Assembly (NCBI GenBank): GCA_002007465.1
Contig: LNAC01000032.1
Span: 5,094,287 to 5,158,286, forward strand
Direction: 5' to 3'
DNA length: 64,000 nucleotides
DNA from: Ailurus styani
Taxonomy: Eukaryota; Chordata; Mammalia; Carnivora; Ailuridae
Part shown: one piece after another, positions 57,040-64,000 of the stretch
Numbering within the stretch: the first letter of the stretch is position 1
Layout of the letters: each line of letters opens with the position of its first letter
Notes under the pieces: generated by a model
What the model was told of the DNA's origin: nothing
Databases searched by the model: none
Seen by the model: the letters and a program-made list of their open reading frames with translations, nothing else
Translations under genes and position numbers: made by a program

Positions 57040-57530
57040 AGACTCAACATATAGTCATACTCATAGCTATGATTACTACAAATGGCACAAAGTGCAATCA
57101 GCAAAGGGAAAAGTCATGTGGGGCGAAGTCTAGGGGAAACCAGGTATAAGTTTCAAAGAATCCTTTCCCAGTGGAGTACAAAGTTTGCACTAAATTCCCC
57201 CAGCAATGAGTTGTGACAACTCTGGTGGCTGTTGTCATCCAAGAAAGCTTATTCGAAACTCAGTGCAGGGTTTTGGAAGCTGCTCATATAGGCAAACTCT
57301 GCCTGGCACGCAGATTCCAGACTTCCAGAGGGAAAACGGGTGTCTAGGGTAAACCATGTTGATTACACAGTTTAGGCACACTGAGCCACTTTTATCAATT
57401 CTAGGAATGGTGGGACCCCGATACCCCAGAATCCAAGTTCCCAGACATGATCAAGAGGCAACCTTGTTGTAACATGATCTCTTAGTTTCAAAGGCTAGAA
57501 ATCAGATCTGCCATTTTAACTCTGCTGCAC
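57040..57530 (+). repeat. Probable old LTR-like repeat
   Basis: 'gcaatcagcaaagggaaaag', 'cccccagcaatgagttgtga' and 'ccaagttcccagacatgatc' are in the order of a known interspersed repeat, probably an LTR. I do not know its family name with confidence. Confidence 0.45.
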
Positions 57531-58169
57531 TGATTTATATCACACATTCCATAGAGAAACAATACAATTTCCACTTAATCCCTGTTTTCAAAATTCCTAA
57601 CCCCCCACCCAAGTTCCTCATTTTCCATCCTTTTTTTTTTCTATACCAATTCTATACTCCCATTTCATTAAGAAGCTTTTAGGGATCATTTATTGTTTAT
57701 AAGGAATGATGCCAGGAGATCAAAACTCTAATACTCACTTCAAACTGCCAAGAAAACAAAATATCTTCTGTATTAATTCATACTGAAAAAAAGAGGGGCT
57801 TTTATTTGTGTAATCTTTAAGAAATATTTTATATACTCTGTCAGAGCTGCTTCAGCCTTAGAGCAAAATACACTTAATAGAATAAATTTTGTTTTGAAAA
57901 TAGGGTTTACTGTAGCAAAAATAGTATCATTAGCTGTTTGATCTGTTGACCAGATTTTTAAAAAGTTGTCCAATTCCTTTAAACTCTATCTCAAAAAAGA
58001 AATAATCCATATGCCAATTTACAATGTTCATAAATATGAAGAGTTTATTAGTAAAGTTTCCTCCCTACAGGCCACAGCAGAGAACAGAGAAGCTGCAGGA
58101 ATGAGAAATGCTAAGCTGCTCTCTGTGACTCCACCCCTTGCTCAATTAAAATTCCTTCTTAATGAGACT
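57531..58169. other. Unassigned non-coding sequence
   Basis: Nothing recognised. The plus-strand frame 57966-58262 runs from here into L1 ORF2. Confidence 0.4.
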
Positions 58170-59045
58170 CTAATAAAAATTAATATGTGGGGCTACTTCA
58201 AACTAAAATGCTTCTGCACAGCCAAGGAAGCCATTAACAAAATGAAAAAGGCAACCTACTAAATGGGAGAAAATACTTACAAATTATATATCCGATAAAG
58301 GGTTCATATCCAAAATATATGAAAAATAGCAAAAAAAATCCAGTCTGATTAAAAAATGGACAGAGGATCTGAATAGGCATTTTTCCAAAGACATACAGAT
58401 AGCCAACAGGTACATGAACAGATGCTCAACATCACTGATCATCAGGGAAATGTAAATCAAAACCACAGTGAGATACCGCTTTATACCTGTCAGAATGCTA
58501 TTATCAAAAAGACAAGAATTAACAAGTAATGGCGAGGATGTGGAGAAAAGGGAATACTGGTACACTGTTGGTGGGGATATAAATTAATTCATATAGCCAC
58601 TCTGGAAAATAATATGGGGAAGTTCCTCAAAAAATTAAAAATAGAACTACCATATGGTCCAGCAATTCTGTTTCTGGGTATTTATCTGAAGAAAATGAAA
58701 ACACTAACTTAAAAAGATTATGTGCACCCCTATGTTCATTATTTACAATAGCCAAGAATGGAAACAACGTGTCAATTATGGATAAATGGATAAAGAAATT
58801 GTTTTACATATATGCATATATATGTAATGTACTGCACAATGAGTATAGTTAATAATGTATTGCATATTCAAAAGTTGCTATGAGAAAAGTTCTCATCACA
58901 AGAAAAAAATTGGAACTATATGATGACAGATGTTAACTAGACTTGTGATCATTTTGCAGTATATACAAAAGCCAAATAATTATGTTTGTACACCAAAAAG
59001 TAATACATTATATGTCAATTATACCTCAATAAAAAGCTGAAAAGT
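58170..59045 (+). mobile_element. Old L1 3' part, sense
   Basis: ORF2 end to 3' UTR: 'aatgcttctgcacagccaag', 'aacatcactgatcatcaggg', 'ggcgaggatgtggagaaaag', 'ccatatggtccagcaattct' and finally 'attatacctcaataaaaagc'. About 150 bases of the usual ORF2-UTR junction are missing near 58790-58820. Not coding. Confidence 0.92.
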
Positions 59046-59209
59046 AGAAAAATGAAACTAATAACACGTGAGTAATAATGTGTATTTGAGTAAATTTTGA
59101 AATATTATTATATTTTATTTTATACTTTTTATAAATTTATACTTTTAAAACAGTAATTCGTTTTCTCCATGGTCATTAAGAGTATGGAATCAGATCATGA
59201 TTAAAGTCC

Positions 59210-59380
59210 TAGATCCTTTCCCTAATAGCCATGACCTCAGAAAATAATAATTTCTCTAAGCTTTAATTCCTTCATCTATAGAGTAACAATAGTACCTACA
59301 TCCTTTTGAGTAGTAAAAGAAAATTGCACATAGTGTATCCTCATTGTATTAGCCCATAGCATATTCTCAATACATTTCCT
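59210..59380 (+). repeat. MIR, sense
   Basis: 'tttctctaagctttaattcc', 'ttcatctatagagtaacaat' and 'agtacctacatccttttgag' match MIR in forward order. Confidence 0.8.
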
Positions 59381-59399
59381 CTCTTGTTTTAGTGACATA

Positions 59400-59650
59400 T
59401 TATTTAATATCGCTATTTAACTATCCATGCATTCACTCAAAAATTTCATTTGGCACTAGACCTTGCTCTACTTAGTAAGAACTTATCAGTGAACGGGACA
59501 GCCCTGGCTTCTATCCTCACAGTGCTAAGAATCTAACAGGGAATTAAGTATGTGAATATAACTAAATAACTACTAGAATAAGCAGGAGTAACAAAATAAT
59601 CAAAGCATAACCCACAAATTACTGAGATACATTAGTGTGTTAGATACTGG
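59400..59650 (-). repeat. L2-like or family A fragment
   Basis: 'atgcattcactcaaaaattt', 'cagtgaacgggacagccctg' and 'cagtgctaagaatctaacag' fit the start of the same old repeat as 45280-45690. Family and strand are uncertain. Confidence 0.4.
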
Positions 59651-60639
59651 CTTTCGGAACCTGTAAATTAGCATATAGGGTGTATGGATCTATCCCATTT
59701 TGTAACGTAAATCCTACAGATGACTAATTGTGTTGTTAAAAGTAATCCTGTGTTGCTGACCATGTGAAAGATGGATACCAATTTATTTACAGTGTTGGCA
59801 GGATGAAGAGATGATACTTTGTACATTTCCCCCTACGTTCACAGATTAGGGTTAAACATGTTACTTTTGAGATTTTTGAGAAACTTTTAATTTAAAAAGT
59901 GTTAGGAAAGATCATATTTCTATATAGGGATATTCTTTTAAAGACTACTACAAAGTCCCCATAAGAAATGATGCCTGTCTGACCAGGTATTGGAGGAAGA
60001 GAAGAAACAATAAAAAAGATGATTCTAAGTTACCATGACTAAACCTTGTAACTGGTAAGATGAGGAAATGAGAAAGAAGAAGAGTCAAGGGCACCTTCTA
60101 GATCTCTGGCTGAGGTAAGTGAATATACTTAGCTAGCCAGAGAACATATTAAAGGGACGGGGTGCTCAACACTGAGGAATTATAGTTTGACCTTTGAACA
60201 TGTTGACATATAGGTCCCTACAGGACATTGGAGGGAGAAAGCGTTTGACAAGAGGGTCTCTGTTTCAGGGGAGATGTGGAGATTGCAGATAAATATTGAC
60301 TGGAAAGTCAATCAGCTTATCGTTCTTTTATCTACTGCCTGCTGTGTGGCAGGCACTTGCTGGGACTGTCAATGCTGGTTTGTCTCCTGCCCTCCATTCA
60401 CTCCCCCACTTAGCCCCTGACTCCTGTGTCATTACAAATAAGTTTGACTAACTCCACAACCTCAATTTTGAGCTTTTTCCTCTCTGCTTACCACTTCCTA
60501 TCATTCTAGTTTCTTCTGTCCTCAACCCTGACTCCAGACGTTCCTTTGCCTCATCAGAACCCATAATCTATAATGGTTTCACTGTCAGTTCTTAACCCTC
60601 TCATGTTCTCACTTTGCCTCTTATTTAGTTTAAATTCTA
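59651..60639. other. Unassigned non-coding sequence
   Basis: No repeat recognised. Confidence 0.4.
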
Positions 60640-61000
60640 ACCCCCTTTCCCTTGATGACTCCTGCAGAGCCTGACTTTCTCAGGCATCTCCCTTGCAGGT
60701 AGGGGTTTTCATGTGACTCATTTCTGTCCCATAAACTGTTAGAGAAACCTGGTGGAATGAGTATGGGTACAGGCAGTGGTTTGGGGAAAGCTCCTTCCTC
60801 CCTACTTTGTCTTGACATAAATGAGGCCATGATGGCTAAAGCCTCAGCAGCCATGATGCAACCATGAATGAAAAGCCATGAGAAAGAACTCTATGGATGG
60901 AGGCCAGCCTGGATACACTGGAGCAGCTGAAGCAAAGGTAGCAACCGCTTTCCTTCGGACATCTTTTCATGCAAAATGTAACCCCCAGTCAAGGCAGAGA
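60640..61000 (+). repeat. Old interspersed repeat, family B
   Basis: 'gttttcatgtgactcatttc', 'ggaaagctccttcctcccta', 'tgaggccatgatggctaaag' and 'gcctcagcagccatgatgca' give the order of a common old repeat I cannot name; 45700-46160 is similar. Confidence 0.45.
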
Positions 61001-61469
61001 ACATTCCTAAGTATTACGCCCAAATAAAAACAATACGGGTTTTGATGAATCTGTGTCCTTTAGAGTGTTTTGTGCTATTCTGAATGTTTTCTGCTATAGG
61101 CAATGGTGAAAGTTGATGTTTAAACATAGAAAAAAACACTTTAGATCTGAATTATAGAAGTATATAGGAGCTGGATATATGGAAGTTTAAAGAGGGCAAC
61201 ATTTTCCTTTCTTTTCCTTCCTAGATAACTCTTCCTTTCTTGTTCTATGTGGTCTTGGTGAGGGTCAAAATCCCTCCTGACTGCATGGCCCTAGTAATTA
61301 GCCCAGAGAATGAAATGTGAACCAAGGAGGGTCAATCAGAATCTGTCCTTAAGATTGTTCTAGTCAAAGGTGGAGGGAAGGCCTAGATCTAATTCTGGGA
61401 CAATGGAGCTGGGAAACTGTAAAGTCCCAGTCACTAGGGCCATATAACTCACTCTTACAGGGTGGATTC
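61001..61469. other. Unassigned non-coding sequence
   Basis: Nothing firm; 'agggtcaatcagaatctgtc' near 61330 resembles an old repeat. Confidence 0.35.
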
Positions 61470-61850
61470 CCTGGAGGCAGACAGAGAAGGAGTTTGGAAC
61501 ACAAGTGTTTATTAGGGATCAACTCCTGCAAAAGGAATGAAGACACATGGTTGGGCAGAGGGAGGAGTGGATTGAGATGCAGGTTTGACAAAGCTTCTGC
61601 CAACCTGGCAGGAAGCTCTGGAGTGAGGAAATCCCAGCAGCATTCTGCATAGGTTCCAGATGGTCAGTTTCACTCAGTCACCAGACGCACATTACCATAG
61701 AAAGGTGTAACCTTGGGTGAGGTGGCTCTCTGCAGCTGGTGCAGATCCTAAAGGAACAGACAACTGGAGGTTGTTGCCTCACTGCATTTCCCACAGTTAA
61801 CAGCAAGTCCTTTCTGGAAGAGGGATTTGGCCAGTACGCCTCCATGTCTA
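61470..61850 (-). repeat. Possible LTR-like repeat, antisense
   Basis: The minus strand holds an aataaa polyadenylation-type signal in 'ccctaataaacacttgtgtt' (near 61510). The body resembles a solo LTR, but I see no TG/CA ends or target repeats. Confidence 0.3.
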
Positions 61851-62885
61851 CAATATCCGCCATATGGAGAAAATCTGACTGCAGTACATGAGAATGGGAC
61901 CAGCACATGGGAAAAAACCACTGCTGAGGGATGGAAAAAGAAATCTAATCATAGGCTTGAGTATATGGACCCAGTTGCCCCTGAAGCCCAGAACTACCCT
62001 TGTCATTCTTAATTACTTGAGCCAATCAATTTCCTTTTCTGGCTTAGCCATTTGAGACATGTCAGTCAGGGTTGAAACTGTTCCATTTAGGACAATAATT
62101 GATTTGAAGGGCAGAGAGACCTTCATAGAAGTTGGGAGAATTGATGATAAGATAGTAGCAATGGAGATGTACAAATGTTACATGGAAGAATTGACAGGCT
62201 AAAATGACCAGTGTAGTGGATGAAACAAGGAGAACAAGGATTTTCAGATTGACTTCTTAACATTTGGTTCAGGTGATATGGGAAGGTAGTGAAGCTACTT
62301 ATGGAGCTAGGGAATAAAGGAAGAGGTGGAAAGTGGGAAGAATTTAATGTAACATACTATATTCTGAGTGCATATAATATACTTATTAAAAATCTAGAAT
62401 GCTAATAAACTTTCAGTGAAAAATATTACTTCTAGTAGGCAGGAAAACTTAAAACAATTGGGCATCTGAAGAGTTTTTCTGCTTGGAAGAGCTGTTCATA
62501 AAACCAAATTTAAATAAAAAATTTGCTTGAGTCAGGATAAATTAGTTAAATGATGCTTTTTAATTATCATGAAGCTGTGACACTCATCTTCACTACAAAG
62601 ACAGATCCACCAAGAAAACTCGAATGTGTTTTCAGTTGGTCAGAATAACTGTGCCCTCGGGCAGTCATAGCAAAAATCTGGAAAATACTCATCACCTCTG
62701 TTTTTATCCCCAAGACCCAACACAGAGTCCCTTTTTTGTCTATCATTATGTCATCATTTCAGGACATGTTATGTTTCAAGTTTATACTCTATATGTTTAA
62801 GAAAGTTATATTCTAACAATATCAAGGGGTTTGCAATTTTGCCTCATAAGATAAATTATATGAAAGCACCTTATGAGATAGATTA
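61851..62885. other. Unassigned non-coding sequence
   Basis: Nothing recognised. Confidence 0.4.
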
Positions 62886-63030
62886 CTATGGAAATAAGTA
62901 TTATTTATTTATATATTATTTATATTATTTGTATATTTACATATTACATATAAAAATTATATATTTATATATTATATTTAATATATATTATTTATATATA
63001 ATTTATATAAATATAAATTTTTATTCACAG
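62886..63030. repeat. AT-rich low-complexity tract
   Basis: tatttat, atatta and ttatata units with almost no G or C. It produces the Tyr/Ile-rich frame at 62839-63132. Confidence 0.85.
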
Positions 63031-64000
63031 GAAATGGTACCAATTGACATTTGCCCCACATTTTGGCCTGCATCTTCCTTTAGAGTCATTATCCTTGATT
63101 CACCATCTATTACAGATAGTACAGATGAGTAGTGGAGACAAGAGGACAGCAAAAATCAGAGAGGAGTCCATGTTTGCTTTTATTAGGTTCCAAAGCCTGG
63201 AAATAAAGCTACTACATGTTATATACACTATTTAATTTCTTCATTTTATCTGAAATATATATTTGACATCTCCCCTTATGGAAGGAATGAGTGATATAAC
63301 AGCATCTGTTATACTGATGATATGCAGTCATTCTACAATCCATATTATTGTGAGTTAGGTGCTGCCCCAACATTACACGTGTCTAAAAAAATCTACAGTC
63401 TAAAGGTACAGACAAAAAATGTGTTGGATAATTGTAGTTCCTAATAATTTATACCCTGTCCCAGGTCCTCATTTTGGTACCTCTGCCTCATTGTTCTTCA
63501 ACTTAGTTCTTTTTTAGTTAACTCAGGATACCTTATTTGTCATTGCCTCACACTGTCTGAAGATTCATTATATCCTCACTAGGCCTTCTAGTCTCTTAAC
63601 CCTTCCCAATTCCCCTAAAACATGAGTCATCTATGGGAGAAATATCACTCCCAAAGGGGCTAGCTGTTAAATATAAGCTGGGCAAGAACATCTTGCATAT
63701 TTGGATGGTTTGTGGTCCTCCAAAGAGTGATAGTACATTAGCAGATACATAGTATATTTTTGGTTTAAATTTCATGGGGGACTGACAACAACAACAACAA
63801 CAGTCTAAAAAAGATACTTTAAGGGATTATAAAACAAAGCAAAAAAAGGGCCAAGAAACACTGATCTAGAACAAGATCAGTTACTATGATCTACCTGAAT
63901 GCTCAATTAATTCAATAACTACTTACTCTCACCCTCCCCTTCCCTGTCCTTGTGATCTTCGGTAGTGTCCGTTGTCTAATAGAAATAAAGTGTGAGTCTC
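63031..64000. other. Unassigned non-coding sequence
   Basis: A short (CAA)n run at 63788-63803 is the only feature seen. Confidence 0.45.

Noticed and set aside
62839..63132. 97-codon Tyr/Ile-rich frame
   Set aside because: Direct translation of an AT-rich low-complexity tract.

Overview
The window is nuclear DNA from a carnivoran mammal, most probably a mustelid (weasel, ferret, mink, marten, otter or badger group). The main evidence is about fifteen tRNA-derived Can-SINEs. Many have the head 'ggctcagtgggttaaagc', the body 'gggatcgaggcccgcatcg' and an (AAATA)n-type tail. From memory this is the mustelid form; dog, cat and bear copies look different. Carnivore-type L1 copies and the CpG-poor, AT-rich composition agree. 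I find no bacterial-style genes and no credible protein-coding exon, rRNA, tRNA gene, CRISPR array or CpG island. The open reading frames are short and either lie in repeats or look like chance. The window reads as intergenic or intronic DNA.

Layout. 0-10 kb: mostly unassigned old sequence with one Can-SINE, a well-bounded MaLR-type LTR (1109-1631) inside an older element, and a tiny insertion made only of poly(A) between target-site repeats (4246-4281). 10-13.6 kb: three Can-SINEs and an old L1 with the inverted 5' part typical of twin priming. 13.7-19.5 kb: a nearly full-length but dead L1 with 5' UTR, ORF1 and ORF2. Inside it are a younger 5'-truncated L1, a Can-SINE, three assembly joins marked by single Ns and an out-of-order internal duplication. 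20-25 kb: five Can-SINEs in both orientations, an LTR, an L1 3' end, an inverted repeat and a fourth N join. 25-38 kb: no Can-SINE; MIR and L2 relics, an endogenous-retrovirus pol-like relic, and a repeat-free block with a locally raised CpG count. 38.3-40.9 kb: a composite retroposon made of an antisense endogenous-retrovirus fragment and a Can-SINE, bounded by one pair of target-site repeats. 41-47 kb: a tandem pair of Can-SINEs, L2/MIR relics, a repeat-free block rich in TAATTA motifs, and a short antisense L1 tail. 47.5-64 kb: a perfect 31-bp AT-rich palindrome, ERVL-like and MaLR-like relics, one Can-SINE, two old L1 pieces, a hAT-type MITE and unassigned AT-rich DNA.

No genes work together here. 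The window records layered retrotransposition: MIR/L2 first, then MaLR/ERV and old L1, then carnivore L1 and Can-SINE. Two repeat-free blocks (27880-28320 and 43430-44210) are the best candidates for host regulatory function, by inference only. Old-repeat family names rest on recalled consensus patterns; no search was run.
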